A DNA stretch of 64,000 bases from an uncultured Crocinitomix sp. (GCA_937136425.1 CAKZON010000040.1:1-64000), one strand, 5' to 3'. Counted from the first letter of the stretch, positions 14,952 through 24,761 are shown. Translations and numbers: made by a program. Notes: generated from the letters alone by a model not told the origin.

Positions 14952-16439
14952 TTATTGAATGGTTCCAACTAGTGTTAAAGTTGTTTCATATAAAGGTTTT
15001 TTTACCATTTTAGATTTTAGCCAAGCATAAAAACTGATTAAAAATAAATCTTCTTCTTCAGTAGGTTTCCATTCAAATGCTGCCTCAACTTTAGCCATAA
15101 ACTTTGTCGAACTTACTTCTTGCGGATTTTGATGATAAGATTTGATTAACGTTAGAAAAGTTAAACCTGCTGCCGTAACACCTTTGAAAAAGTCTGTTTT
15201 TTTTCGCAATAAACTATTTATTCTACTGTCTACATAATTAGTGTTGCCAAATTCAATGTGGAGCAATATTTCAATAAATTTCTTATTAAGCAGCCATTCA
15301 ATTCCAATGTTGTCAATATACCAATTATCACTGCGATTGAGTTCGCTTAGGTTTTTCTTGGCCAAATTGAGTTCTTGTTGTTGGAAATGAATCATAATTC
15401 GAGCTAATTTGGCTTGCAATTGTCCTCTTTTTAAAGCTCCTTTTGTAGTTGTCAAAATGGTATCTAAGATTTGTTTGGCTAGCGCAGAGTTACCTTTGAA
15501 ATTTTGGTTAAGAGCTAATAGTGTTTGATGTTTCGTTTGCCGAATATTGTAATAGCGTTTGTTATAACGGTTCATTAATTCGTCCATTCTTTCCAATTGA
15601 ACGAGGCTTTGGTCAAAATCCTTTTTTCTAAAGTAAATATGAGCGATTAAATAAATTAAGTCAATATGATAAATGAGCTGTTCTTCATTGTCTAAAGGTC
15701 CGTCTTTAATTTTTTCAATTTGTTGTTCGAAAAATAAGTCTACTCCAAAATAATTTTTCCTAAGGGCACCAGAAATATCAGTCATTTCAGCAATCTGATA
15801 TAATGATTTGAAATTATAACCCATATCTTTTTTTACTCCAAACTTCTTGAAGTTGTCATCTATTAATGTACTGAGGTTAAACGGAGCAGACTGTCGCTCG
15901 TATTCATGAAATTGTTTACGAATTACAGCATAGGCCATGTTTAAATTGGATTGATTTTCGAAAGCAATTTTGTTCGTTTGAAAATCATTTAATAATTGAT
16001 TCTGATCAGGTGCAAGCTCATGATAGGAATGCTCTATTAAGGTTTGATAAATGTCATTTAATAAGTGAAAGTGCTGAACTTTAATGGCTTTTTTCTCTGC
16101 TTGGCGTAGTAATTTGAAAGCAGCTTTATAAGCTTTAAAACTAAATAGTTTTCTACCTAATATAATTAGCTTTATTACATCAGTTTCAAGTGTGTTTTCT
16201 TTGTCTAAGAGGCGACTGGCAGTATAATCAATTAACCTGTCAGTTAACCTTTTGTTTAAAACATTAAAGGCATTTACACCAATTTCTTTTTGCAGCTTAA
16301 ATTCATTTCCTTTTTGTATTGCCTTGAATAGTTGGGTATTGCGTGTGTCATGCCTTTTGTTTCTGCTTTTTAAATGAAGAATAAAGGCTTGTCTTTCTGT
16401 TTCGCTTAAAATTGAAATTATTTCTTTAGTGATTTTCAC
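14952..16439 (-). CDS. Hypothetical helical-repeat protein
   Basis: 495 residues, no signal peptide or membrane span, predicted all-helical with irregular TPR-like pairs (for example DQSLVQLERMDELMNRYNKR and LAKKNLSELNRSDNWYIDNI). The N-terminus (MKITKEIISILSETERQAF) is amphipathic. I recognise no catalytic motif. Helical-repeat proteins of this kind usually scaffold other proteins. It is divergent from the YiaAB-like gene and probably transcribed separately from the genes to its left (72-bp gap). Confidence 0.65.
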   Translation of the reverse strand: MKITKEIISILSETERQAFILHLKSRNKRHDTRNTQLFKAIQKGNEFKLQKEIGVNAFNVLNKRLTDRLIDYTASRLLDKENTLETDVIKLIILGRKLFSFKAYKAAFKLLRQAEKKAIKVQHFHLLNDIYQTLIEHSYHELAPDQNQLLNDFQTNKIAFENQSNLNMAYAVIRKQFHEYERQSAPFNLSTLIDDNFKKFGVKKDMGYNFKSLYQIAEMTDISGALRKNYFGVDLFFEQQIEKIKDGPLDNEEQLIYHIDLIYLIAHIYFRKKDFDQSLVQLERMDELMNRYNKRYYNIRQTKHQTLLALNQNFKGNSALAKQILDTILTTTKGALKRGQLQAKLARIMIHFQQQELNLAKKNLSELNRSDNWYIDNIGIEWLLNKKFIEILLHIEFGNTNYVDSRINSLLRKKTDFFKGVTAAGLTFLTLIKSYHQNPQEVSSTKFMAKVEAAFEWKPTEEEDLFLISFYAWLKSKMVKKPLYETTLTLVGTIQ

Positions 16440-16591
16440 AATATATATTGTAATAATTGTTGTGTGTAATTTGTTGGTATTGAGTGTTCTATTTAAATAA
16501 TTTTGCTGTTAATATAGTAATATAAATCTAACTTTTATGTTTTTCTAGAGAGGATCAATCCGCAACTTTGACCCAAACAAATAAAACAATT

Positions 16592-17047
16592 ATGGAAACT
16601 CAAGTAAACACAGAAGAAATCATTCAAAAGAAACAAAAAAACAATTTTCATGGTGTAAGACCAACAGCCGCATTTATTGGTGCAGCATGGGCAGGTTTAG
16701 GAATAGGTGTGATTGCCTATTGCATAGGTTTGTGGAATGCACATATGGAGCTGAATGAAAAAGGGTACTATTTCGCCATTATACTATTCGGATTATTTTC
16801 TGCCATATCGGTTCAAAAATGTGTGAGAGATAGGGCTGAAGGGTTAGAGGTAACTGATATTTATTATGGTTTAAGCTGGGTAATGACCATTGCGTCTATT
16901 GTGCTGTTAGTAGTTGGTTTGCGCAATGCTGATATAAGTTTGAGCGAAAAGGGGTTCTATGGTATGTCATATACGCTTGGTTTGTTTGCAGCCATTGCAG
17001 TTCAAAAAAACACACGCGACATTAAAATTTTAGATCGAGAAGTTTAA
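16592..17047 (+). CDS. YiaAB-type membrane protein, two tandem two-helix domains
   Basis: 151 residues from ATG 16592 (METQVNTEEI); an earlier in-frame TTG at 16568 looks unlikely. Two similar halves each have two membrane helices: AAFIGAAWAGLGIGVIAYCIGLWNA followed by GYYFAIILFGLFSAISVQK, then a second pair ending GFYGMSYTLGLFAAIAVQK. Each half ends in VQK-x2-RD. This internal duplication is typical of the YiaA/YiaB inner-membrane family, whose function is not known. The next gene follows after 36 bp on the same strand. Confidence 0.8.
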   Translation: METQVNTEEIIQKKQKNNFHGVRPTAAFIGAAWAGLGIGVIAYCIGLWNAHMELNEKGYYFAIILFGLFSAISVQKCVRDRAEGLEVTDIYYGLSWVMTIASIVLLVVGLRNADISLSEKGFYGMSYTLGLFAAIAVQKNTRDIKILDREV

Positions 17048-17083
17048 TTCGCTCCAAAAAGGAACAACTCTAAACCATAAATC

Positions 17084-18199
17084 ATGAAATACAATAATAA
17101 ACGCCTCGTTCGCTTTTCAAAGTTCATTCATTACACAATCGCCACCGTTTTGTGTGGTTTTTTAATAGCGCTAACCAGCGTTTTAATGGATGATGCAAAT
17201 CAATGGAAAGATTATCCTTATAGAGAAAGCTACGAGAATACTGAATTGCTAAATAAGCAAGAGGGGTTAAAAGATTCTGTTGAATCAATTATAAATAATT
17301 TAGAGAAGGAGGAGGAGCGTTTGAATTTGCGTTTAAGCGCCGTGGAAACGGACCACGCAAACGCTAAAGAATCATTCGATACCTGGCTCGCTGCCAGAGG
17401 AACGATTGGTTCCTCTGCTCAAGATAAGGCTGTGCTTGAACGTGCCAGTGAGCTTGATCAATACTTTGTGAAAGAACGCCAAATTAACGCGAGTATTGAC
17501 TCCGTTGGGAGGTTAATTCATGTAAAGGAAGCGAAGCAACAAGAAATTCAAGATGTAATTAATTTGGAGGATGTCAGAACAGGCAAAGAGTATCATAAAG
17601 CTATTCGTTCTTATGAACTAGGTGTCTTCTTAATTCGCTTTTCCATTATTTTTCCCATTCTATTGCTAGGAATTTTCTTTGCCGTAAAGTTTAGAAAACA
17701 TAAATATTGGCCCATTTTTTTAGGATTCATTCTTTTCTCAATTTATGCCTTTTTTGTAGGGTTAGTGCCATATTTGCCAAGTTACGGTGGGTATATTCGT
17801 TATTCTGTTGGTATAATATTATGTCTTGTTTTTGGCGTCTATGCTATTAATCGAATTCGGGCATTTATAGAGCGTAAAAGAAATGAAATGCAGGTTTCGC
17901 AAAAAGAGCGGGCAACGAATGTGCAAACGGACATTGCCGAAAAGGCTTTAGAAGATCATATTTGCCCTTCTTGTGGTAAAGATTTTGTGATTCGCAGTTG
18001 GAGAAAGTTGTCTGGAAAAGATGCGAAGGTTCAAACAATTATTAAAAACACAAAGTATTGTCGCTTTTGTGGTTTGGTTTTGTTTCAAGATTGTGAATCT
18101 TGTGGAACAGAGAATTTTTCGCATTTACCGTTTTGCTCAAATTGTGGAGATGAAGTAAAGGTAGGAGAGAAGCTTGAATCAAATAAATCTATGAAATAA
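17084..18199 (+). CDS. Membrane protein with coiled coil and C-terminal zinc ribbons
   Basis: 371 residues: one N-terminal membrane helix (YTIATVLCGFLIALTSVLM), an extracytoplasmic coiled coil (about 55-165), three further hydrophobic segments (about 180-260), then two zinc ribbons at the C-terminus (CPSCG...CRFCG and CESCG...CSNCG). The ribbons should be cytosolic. No enzymatic motif is seen. It lies 36 bp after the YiaAB-like gene, so both probably form one operon of unknown function. Confidence 0.7.
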   Translation: MKYNNKRLVRFSKFIHYTIATVLCGFLIALTSVLMDDANQWKDYPYRESYENTELLNKQEGLKDSVESIINNLEKEEERLNLRLSAVETDHANAKESFDTWLAARGTIGSSAQDKAVLERASELDQYFVKERQINASIDSVGRLIHVKEAKQQEIQDVINLEDVRTGKEYHKAIRSYELGVFLIRFSIIFPILLLGIFFAVKFRKHKYWPIFLGFILFSIYAFFVGLVPYLPSYGGYIRYSVGIILCLVFGVYAINRIRAFIERKRNEMQVSQKERATNVQTDIAEKALEDHICPSCGKDFVIRSWRKLSGKDAKVQTIIKNTKYCRFCGLVLFQDCESCGTENFSHLPFCSNCGDEVKVGEKLESNKSMK

Positions 18200-18206
18200 A
18201 TCAATA

Positions 18207-18953
18207 TTACTCTGTTTTTCGTACTATTCTAACTCCCTGTTGGCAAGTGTTGTTTAAAAAGCAATCATTGTCATCAGGGGGATAGATTATGAAATGACCA
18301 AAGGTGTTTCGGCTAAGTATTGATTTTAGGTTAACACTTTCTTGAATCTTTAATTTAGATTTTGGTACACCTAGATCTGTAAGCAGGGCATACACTTTTA
18401 AAGCTCTTTGATTTGCAAGTTCTTCTGAGCAATTGTCCCATGTTATTCCTGTTAGCTCAACCGTAGAGTTTGATGACATAATTTCCGAATAAATAGAATC
18501 AATGTTATTGCAGGGTGAATCAACAATAGTTAATGAAGTGCTATCAAAATGTATGAAATTGGTATTAATGCCTTGAAAACATAGGTAGAAATCATATTTA
18601 ATTTCTATGTCAGTCGTTTGACCATAAGAATCAATATAAAATTGAGCAGAATCCATTCGGCCTAAATTATTATCTATAAATAAAACTTCGTAATATCCTG
18701 TATCTAGCATTAATCCAATACTTTTAAGGTTTAAGCGATCTTCAAATGTGCTGTGTTCATTGAAAGGGATCAGGGTTGTATCATTTGTTTTTAAATAACT
18801 ATTACCCGAACTCGTCTCACTTAATTCGGTTCCTGAACAAAAACCACCATGATAAGCTATAATATATGTAGGACCAGTATTCCATGATTTGTTTTGTCCA
18901 GTGGCATTAAATATTCCAATAAAAAAAAGGAGTAGAGTGATTTTAAATTTCAT
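18207..18953 (-). CDS. Secreted protein with OmpA-like C-terminal part
   Basis: 248 residues with a signal peptide (MKFKITLLLFFIGIFNATGQ). The C-terminal part (about 165-245) has the OmpA/MotB order: VELTGITWDNCSEELANQRA, then LLTDLGVPKSKLKIQES, which in this fold binds peptidoglycan. The usual G-HTD motif is altered to TGITWDNC, so binding is uncertain. Several Cys suggest disulfides. It starts 5 bp after the stop of the WG-repeat gene on the same strand, so the two are probably co-transcribed envelope proteins. Confidence 0.65.
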   Translation of the reverse strand: MKFKITLLLFFIGIFNATGQNKSWNTGPTYIIAYHGGFCSGTELSETSSGNSYLKTNDTTLIPFNEHSTFEDRLNLKSIGLMLDTGYYEVLFIDNNLGRMDSAQFYIDSYGQTTDIEIKYDFYLCFQGINTNFIHFDSTSLTIVDSPCNNIDSIYSEIMSSNSTVELTGITWDNCSEELANQRALKVYALLTDLGVPKSKLKIQESVNLKSILSRNTFGHFIIYPPDDNDCFLNNTCQQGVRIVRKTE

Positions 18954-18958
18954 AATTG

Positions 18959-20980
18959 TTAATTGATTGGAGTTACTACGCCAGTATTTGAAACTCGAAA
19001 TCTCATTTTGTTGCGTGTGTAATAATAGCCATCAACATCTTGTTTTAGTGCATATTTAGAATTGAAAATGACTTTGCCAGTATTGTCAATTAAACAATTG
19101 CTTACAACCGTTTTTTTACTACCATTGAAAGCGGTATTGCTACTGTCTATCACGACAATGTTATTGTCAATAACTCGTTTTAGATATCCATTTTGAATAA
19201 TCAAATGTGGATGAGAATTAACCCAAGAACAGCTGTCAGCAATGAGTTTCAAGTCAGCGTCGTACCAATCAATGTATTGCCCATGTTTTGTCATTAATGA
19301 TTGGTCGTGTAAAATCCCGAACGAATCATACTGAATGGGAAAGACTTCATTTCCGTTTAGGTCATAGAGTCCTTTCTTTTGTTTATTGCCCAGTACAAAA
19401 TAGACTAATTCATTACTTCGATCACTGTTTTTCTTAAATAGAAACTCTGCGTAGTCATACTTGGAACTAAATATTTGTTCACCAAATTCATTAAACCCTC
19501 CAAACTTTCCAGCTCTATTTTTGAAGATGTAAGGACCATCCCAATTTCTAACGTTGCGAGCAACATTTTCATCAAGAATTTTAGTTGATTTTATTTTTTT
19601 ATAGTTTTCGTTATAGATATCCCATTGAATACAAGTAGCTTCATTTTCATCATCATCAAAAGTGTATTTAAAAGCATAAAACAGAATTCTATTGTCAATT
19701 ACTCTCCAGTTTATTTGGTTGTATTGCGGAGGAATCATTTGTTTTGTCTTATAATTTAATAATCCAATTTTGCAGGCAATGTATTGAAGTTCATCAAATG
19801 ATTTTTCAGGTATTTCTTTCACCTTTTTGAATACATAAATAAATGGGTGTTTTTCGGTAATAGGGCTAGAGTTGTTCAAGACAGAAGTTTCCTCAAAATA
19901 GACACTGCGTAAAGGGGGATTGTTTGCTGTGGTAATCTTATAAAGATCAATATTAGCGTAATGATTTACAGATGGGAGGTAGGAATGACTCTCGTATATG
20001 ATTCTGAAATTTTTATTCATTATTTTCCAATTCCCTTTGTTAATTGCTACAATTTTGTCGAATAGAAAAGTTATTTCTTGGTATTTTTCCGTGTGCTGTT
20101 TCGTTTCTAAATTGTAAATAACTTTAGATTGATCTTTGTTAAAAACTAAAAGATAGGGACTAGCATTCTTATTACTTGAACTGGATAACTGATTGCTGAT
20201 GAAAACAACATGGCTTGTCGTTTCATTGGCTGTAAATACTAACTCTCCGTCAGAATTGAAGATGATGTCTTTATTTCCTTTTTTATTTTGAAAACGATAG
20301 TCGGCATCACTTGATGGATTAGTTTTAGAGTGAAACTTAATCACTAAATATGTGTCTATTATATGAGGTATAAATAAATCACGTTTTGCATCATAAATGC
20401 CTGTTAATCCATTTTCTGTTGCTTCAAACAGATGGTTTGAAAAAATGGTAGAACGATTTTCTCTTTGAGATATAGGGATTTCTTCTAGTTTACTAAATCG
20501 AGGTGTTGTAATTGGTTTAAACTTTAAATTCATTAAACCATATAAGCCATTCCTATTATAAATAACATTACTATCATTTTTCATACTTAATTCGTCATAC
20601 TCAGCTGGTGTTAATCTATTGTTGTTTCGATCAATCAATCCCCATTTATTATCAATTTGATATTGTATGAATGCGTTATTACCATACGCTAATGAATCAT
20701 AACCAAGTGGAATGATAACCTCGTTATAGCCATTAATCATTCCAACTTTATCATCCTTTTTCACGAAATAATATTTTGTATACCTTGCAGTGCCGGTGTC
20801 TCTTAATGGGCTTCTAGAAATATCATTGTAAATAATCGGTACAATTTGTTGATAACCGTCCGTTAACCCTATTTTAGAACTGTCTTTTGAATAATTAAGG
20901 TATAAATTGCGATCTTGAGAATGGCAATCATTGATAGCAACAATAATTAAAAGCGAAAAAAAGAATGTAATCAGCCTCAT
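18959..20980 (-). CDS. Secreted WG-repeat protein
   Basis: 673 residues with a signal peptide (MRLITFFFSLLIIVAINDCHS). It contains degenerate WG (KWG) repeats, such as KVGMINGYNEVIIPLGYDSL, KWGLIDRNNNRLTPAEYDEL, KFGGFNEFGEQIFSSKYDYA and KKGLYDLNGNEVFPIQYDSF. These beta-repeats occur in exported bacterial proteins of unknown role. It is the first gene of a pair with the OmpA-like protein. Confidence in the repeat family is high; no function can be given. Confidence 0.82.
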   Translation of the reverse strand: MRLITFFFSLLIIVAINDCHSQDRNLYLNYSKDSSKIGLTDGYQQIVPIIYNDISRSPLRDTGTARYTKYYFVKKDDKVGMINGYNEVIIPLGYDSLAYGNNAFIQYQIDNKWGLIDRNNNRLTPAEYDELSMKNDSNVIYNRNGLYGLMNLKFKPITTPRFSKLEEIPISQRENRSTIFSNHLFEATENGLTGIYDAKRDLFIPHIIDTYLVIKFHSKTNPSSDADYRFQNKKGNKDIIFNSDGELVFTANETTSHVVFISNQLSSSSNKNASPYLLVFNKDQSKVIYNLETKQHTEKYQEITFLFDKIVAINKGNWKIMNKNFRIIYESHSYLPSVNHYANIDLYKITTANNPPLRSVYFEETSVLNNSSPITEKHPFIYVFKKVKEIPEKSFDELQYIACKIGLLNYKTKQMIPPQYNQINWRVIDNRILFYAFKYTFDDDENEATCIQWDIYNENYKKIKSTKILDENVARNVRNWDGPYIFKNRAGKFGGFNEFGEQIFSSKYDYAEFLFKKNSDRSNELVYFVLGNKQKKGLYDLNGNEVFPIQYDSFGILHDQSLMTKHGQYIDWYDADLKLIADSCSWVNSHPHLIIQNGYLKRVIDNNIVVIDSSNTAFNGSKKTVVSNCLIDNTGKVIFNSKYALKQDVDGYYYTRNKMRFRVSNTGVVTPIN

Positions 20981-21308
20981 AAGTTATTTAACGCAGTTGC
21001 TTTAAATGGGTACAGCCTAAAGTTCTAAATTAATTTTTAGATGAAAGATTCTATCCTAGTTTTTTTTCATTTTTAATCAAGTTTATTTCAGTCAAGAAAC
21101 CATTGTTCACAAGTTATTGCTCAAAAATTATGGATTTCTGCGAATAAGAACGTATCTTTGTACCCGTCTTACGGGGTTAAGACACTAGCTAATTGTTCCA
21201 GGTTAATTCTAAATAGAAACGAAATCTCGTTTCATTCTCTGATTGTTTTTCCTTCTTCAATGGCTAAAACGCCTGAGTGCAATAAAAATTATTAACGAAT
21301 ACAAATTA
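20981..21308 (+). other. Intergenic region and structured leader of the cold-shock gene
   Basis: The gap between two genes transcribed apart. A -7 element TATCTTTG (21153-21160) predicts a start near 21167 and a leader of about 140 nt. The leader folds at its 5' end (GTCTTA-CGGGGT-TAAGAC, 21166-21183) and again at 21216-21233 (GAAACGA-AATC-TCGTTTC). Long structured leaders are common for cold-shock mRNAs. I see nothing else in the left half. Confidence 0.5.
21153..21160 (+). promoter_or_regulatory. -7 element for cold-shock-domain gene
   Basis: TATCTTTG matches TAnnTTTG. No TTG lies at the normal -33 distance (nearest is about 33 nt up), so strength depends on other features. Confidence 0.45.
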
Positions 21309-21758
21309 ATGGGAAGATCAAACGAAACCTTTAGTAAAAAAGAAAAAGAAAAGAAGAAAATTCAAAAGCGTAAAGAAAAGCAAGCCAAAAAAGAGGCTAG
21401 AAAAGAAAACGCTTCAGGTGGTGGATTAGACGCTATGATGGCGTATGTAGATGAAAACGGAATGTTAACAGATACTCCGCCGGATCCAACAAAAAAGAAA
21501 AAAGTAATTAAAGCTAGTTCAATTGAAATTGGCGTACCTAAACGTGAGGATATTGAAATTGATCCAGTTCACCAAGGTATTGTTTCGTTTTTTAATGACG
21601 ATAAGGGATACGGATTTATTAAAGATCTGAATTCTCAAGACAGTTACTTTGTTCATATTAACAATACAACGGAGCCTATTATCGAAGGAAATAAAGTTTC
21701 TTTTGAATTAGAGTCTGGACCAAAAGGACCAGTTGCCGTGAAAGTAAGTAAAGTTTAG
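21309..21758 (+). CDS. Cold-shock-domain protein with basic N-terminal extension
   Basis: 149 residues from ATG 21309 (MGRSNETFSKKEKEKKKIQK); the frame is open upstream but only over the leader. The first 45 residues are a very Lys-rich, disordered arm; the C-terminal 70 form a cold-shock domain with HQGIVSFFNDDKGYGFI and DSYFVHINN, the two RNA-binding motifs (RNP1/RNP2-like KGYGFI and YFVHI). Such proteins bind single-stranded RNA and melt structure. Monocistronic with a structured leader, consistent with post-transcriptional control at low temperature. Confidence 0.9.
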   Translation: MGRSNETFSKKEKEKKKIQKRKEKQAKKEARKENASGGGLDAMMAYVDENGMLTDTPPDPTKKKKVIKASSIEIGVPKREDIEIDPVHQGIVSFFNDDKGYGFIKDLNSQDSYFVHINNTTEPIIEGNKVSFELESGPKGPVAVKVSKV

Positions 21759-21811
21759 TACGTCTATTTGATAGCACTCGTACAAAATGGGTGTTTATCA
21801 AAAATATTGAC

Positions 21812-22570
21812 ATGCAACTAAAACTCTATCCCTTCATTTTATTGCTATTAATTTATGGCTGCAATAATAATGCACCCTTAAATGTAGAAGAAGAAAACAG
21901 TGTTGACCCAACTAGTAAACTAATGGAACAAGTTTATTTAGCTCACGGTGAATTGGGGAATTATTCATTCAAATTTAGAGGAAATGATTATTCATTCTCA
22001 TTTGATGGGGATGAATTTCAGTATAAAAAATCTACCTTGAAAGATTCTGTTTTTACTGAGGATTTGCTGACAAATGATCTGTTTGAGCGAAGAGTGGATT
22101 GGGTATTACAGGATCTTAGTCAAGAAGATTCTGATAAGTATTCAGAGTCGCTCAATTCTGTGGTTTATTTTACTTGCTTACCCTTGAATTTAAATGCGCC
22201 AGCTGTAAATCGAGCTTTAAAACCACAGATTTCAATCAACAATACACTGTATGATGTAATTGAGGTGACTTTTGATGAAGAAGGTGGGGGAAAGGATCAT
22301 GATGATGTTTTTTATTATTGGTTTAATAACGAAACACACATTATGGATTTTATGGCATATAGCTATAAAGTTAATGGTGGAGGAGTCCGTTTCCGTGAGG
22401 CCTATAATTCAAGAATGATTGATGGAATGCGTTTTCAAGACTATGTAAACTATAGCGCTCCTGCTGACACACCATTAGATAGTTTGCCCATTTTATTTGA
22501 GCAAAAAAAGTTGGAAGAACTTTCATTAATAGTTGCTGAACAGGTTGCTCCTTTTAATAAAACAAAGTAG
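21812..22570 (+). CDS. Lipoprotein, DUF6503-like
   Basis: 252 residues from ATG 21812, chosen because it starts the lipoprotein signal peptide MQLKLYPFILLLLIYGC (Cys 17). The mature part resembles the Bacteroidota DUF6503 family: AHGELGNYSFKFRGNDYSF, later DVIEVTFDEEGGGKDHDD and FYYWFNNETHIMDF. The fold should be a large curved beta-sheet like the lipoprotein carriers, but function is unknown. It probably has its own transcript. Confidence 0.7.
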   Translation: MQLKLYPFILLLLIYGCNNNAPLNVEEENSVDPTSKLMEQVYLAHGELGNYSFKFRGNDYSFSFDGDEFQYKKSTLKDSVFTEDLLTNDLFERRVDWVLQDLSQEDSDKYSESLNSVVYFTCLPLNLNAPAVNRALKPQISINNTLYDVIEVTFDEEGGGKDHDDVFYYWFNNETHIMDFMAYSYKVNGGGVRFREAYNSRMIDGMRFQDYVNYSAPADTPLDSLPILFEQKKLEELSLIVAEQVAPFNKTK

Positions 22571-22643
22571 GTGTTTTATTTGTTTATTGTTATGCGTGCA
22601 TAAAATAATGCAGCTAAAATATTCAATCCTCACTAATTTCCTT

Positions 22644-22651
22644 TATTTTTG
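22644..22651 (+). promoter_or_regulatory. -7 element for nitronate monooxygenase gene
   Basis: TATTTTTG matches TAnnTTTG and ends 19 nt before the start codon, giving a short leader. No TTG at -33. Confidence 0.5.
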
Positions 22652-22670
22652 TTAGAAACTGATAACATCA

Positions 22671-23624
22671 ATGGCTGAACGTAAATTATTATCTGATATT
22701 CTTAATATAGAGCATCCCATTATTATGGCTCCAATGTTTTTGGTGTCGAATTCGAAAATGTTAATAGCTGCAGGTAATAGTGGTATTACAGGTGCTGTTC
22801 CAGCATTAAACTATCGCACGGATGAAGCATTCAGGGCGGCGATTAAAGAAGTGCGTGCAAATACTAATGGGCCAATTGGTGTTAATTTAATCGTGAATAA
22901 ATCTAATCCAAAAGTGCCACAGCAGTTAAAAACATCAGTTGAACTTGGTGTTGATTATATTATTACTTCTTTAGGGAGTCCGGCTGAAGTGATTAAGCAA
23001 TGTAAACCTAAGGGAATTAAAGTGTTTTGTGATGTCGTTGATTTAAAGTTTGCTTTAAAGGTGCAGGAGCTAGGAGCAGATGCAGTTATTGCTGTGAATA
23101 AAGAAGCGGGAGGGCATGCAGGTCCTACTTCAAGAGAAGAGTTGATTCCTTTATTGGTAGAAAAATGTACCATTCCAGTAATTTCAGCAGGAGGTGTAGG
23201 AAGCTTTGAGGAATTGCAGAAAATACTAGACCTTGGAGCTTGCGGTGCGTCGATTGGAAGTGTTTTTATAGCAAGTGATGAATCTGATGTTTCTGAAGAA
23301 TACAAACAGGCCTGTGTAGATTATGGAGCAAAAGATATTGTAATGAGCACAAAAGTTTCTGGGACGCCGTGCACAGTTATAAACACTCCATACGTTCAAA
23401 AAATTGGAACAAAACAAAATTGGTTTGAACGAATTTTGAGCAAGAACAAAAAGCTAAAAAAGTGGGTTAAGATGTTGACTTTTGCCAAAGGAATGAAAGC
23501 CTTGGAGAAATCTGCTTTTAGTGCAACTTATAAAACAGTTTGGTGTGCAGGTCCAACAATTGAGCATGTAAAGGCTATTCGCCCAATTAGTGAAATTGTT
23601 GATGGGTTAACTAAGCCTAAATAA
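22671..23624 (+). CDS. Nitronate monooxygenase (2-nitropropane dioxygenase family)
   Basis: 317-residue TIM-barrel flavoprotein. The N-terminus ILNIEHPIIMAPMFLVSN is the usual family start; FMN-binding stretches KEAGGHAGP and SAGGVGSFEEL are present, followed by CGASIGSVFIASDES. The family oxidises alkyl nitronates, such as toxic propionate 3-nitronate, with FMN. The C-terminal 80 residues carry a basic stretch (KNKKLKKWVKM). FabK-type enoyl reductases share the fold, but the HAGP motif favours nitronate monooxygenase. Cytosolic and probably monocistronic. Confidence 0.87.
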   Translation: MAERKLLSDILNIEHPIIMAPMFLVSNSKMLIAAGNSGITGAVPALNYRTDEAFRAAIKEVRANTNGPIGVNLIVNKSNPKVPQQLKTSVELGVDYIITSLGSPAEVIKQCKPKGIKVFCDVVDLKFALKVQELGADAVIAVNKEAGGHAGPTSREELIPLLVEKCTIPVISAGGVGSFEELQKILDLGACGASIGSVFIASDESDVSEEYKQACVDYGAKDIVMSTKVSGTPCTVINTPYVQKIGTKQNWFERILSKNKKLKKWVKMLTFAKGMKALEKSAFSATYKTVWCAGPTIEHVKAIRPISEIVDGLTKPK

Positions 23625-23636
23625 GCCTTGTTGTTT

Positions 23637-24308
23637 TTAATCACAATTTTGATAATCGCGTACTTTTTCAAACTTACCCTCATTGAACTCGAAAAGAGTA
23701 ATAATTGGGGAGAAAAAGGGTGGGTTAGAACAATAACCTTCAGATTCTGCGATTAATTGCTGTGTTTCTTTATTGATTGAAAAATTGGAATATTCAACAA
23801 GTTCGTCATGAATAATTAACTCGTTGTTTGCTAGATTATATTCAATTAAATGACCACGAGACATGACGTAACCATTTGAAGCACTAGTGCGCATAAAAAT
23901 GTCATTGGTTCCGTCAAAATTAAAATCTAAAAAACTAATTTCATAAGAAAGACTACTAAATTCTAAATCCTGAATAGATGTGATTAGCTCCCAGTTACCA
24001 GCTTCTAGTTTATAGAGGTTCATATCACACAATGTGTCGTGCTCTTCAATGTAAACCGCATTAATTACGGTGTCATTTAGTAGATATCCAGATTGAAAAT
24101 CTTTAAATGGATTTATTTCATACCAATTGGCACTGTCTAATTCTACAGAATTGTCTAAACAAGTCGTTAAAAAATCCTTTTCTAATAATAGCGAATCTGA
24201 ATTAGATTTAATCTCACCTGATAGCTCATTAGAACTTGAGTTGTTGCATGAGAGAAATAAGGTGATTATTGCTAATGCAAAACCCTTTTTGGTAATTGAA
24301 AGAAACAT
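23637..24308 (-). CDS. Lipoprotein of unknown function
   Basis: 223 residues from ATG 24308 (MFLSITKKGFALAIITLFLSC, lipoprotein Cys 21); the frame is open 8 codons further. The mature part contains DFNFDGTNDIFMRTS, a Ca-binding-like FG-GAP/EF-type loop seen in beta-propeller and XAC2610-like proteins. No enzyme motif. It is convergent with the nitronate monooxygenase gene (12-bp gap) and follows the next lipoprotein gene by 10 bp, so the two lipoproteins are probably co-transcribed. Confidence 0.68.
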   Translation of the reverse strand: MFLSITKKGFALAIITLFLSCNNSSSNELSGEIKSNSDSLLLEKDFLTTCLDNSVELDSANWYEINPFKDFQSGYLLNDTVINAVYIEEHDTLCDMNLYKLEAGNWELITSIQDLEFSSLSYEISFLDFNFDGTNDIFMRTSASNGYVMSRGHLIEYNLANNELIIHDELVEYSNFSINKETQQLIAESEGYCSNPPFFSPIITLFEFNEGKFEKVRDYQNCD

Positions 24309-24318
24309 GAAATTGTGG

Positions 24319-24702
24319 TTATCTAACCCCAATAAACTCTGCAGTATTTATCCCCTTATTGTAGGTGAATTTGAGCTTGTTTTCATCAGAAATAAAGATG
24401 AAATCGTCTAAATACGGGTCAGCTTGAGAAACTGGTTCAACATTGATTCCGTTAGAAGTTACTAAAACCTCAAAGTTTTCAAAATCATTTCCAGCTACGC
24501 TTACTTTATTGTCATTAACAGATGTAACTAATACTTGATAGCCTGAAGAAGTCAATGTATCATGCTCATCAAACGATCCTTCAAATGATCCTACGTAAGT
24601 GCCAGACATTGTTACTGCAGGTTCTTTATCCTTGTTGCAACTTGTTAAAACGGTAAAGCCAAAAGCAAAAATGGCAAGGCTATAAATGATATTTTTTTTC
24701 AT
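24319..24702 (-). CDS. Small lipoprotein
   Basis: 127 residues with the lipoprotein signal MKKNIIYSLAIFAFGFTVLTSC (Cys 22). The mature part (about 105 residues) is beta-rich (MSGTYVGSFEGSFDEHD, then DNKLKFTYNKGINTAEFIG) like small lipocalin-like or DUF4840-type lipoproteins; I cannot name the family with certainty. It is 10 bp upstream of the other lipoprotein gene and 59 bp downstream of the TonB receptor, all on one strand. Confidence 0.65.
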   Translation of the reverse strand: MKKNIIYSLAIFAFGFTVLTSCNKDKEPAVTMSGTYVGSFEGSFDEHDTLTSSGYQVLVTSVNDNKVSVAGNDFENFEVLVTSNGINVEPVSQADPYLDDFIFISDENKLKFTYNKGINTAEFIGVR

Positions 24703-24761
24703 GATTCAAATTTTCTGTTTCTAAATGTAAGAAAAAGGGATGATTATTTCTAGAACTGTAC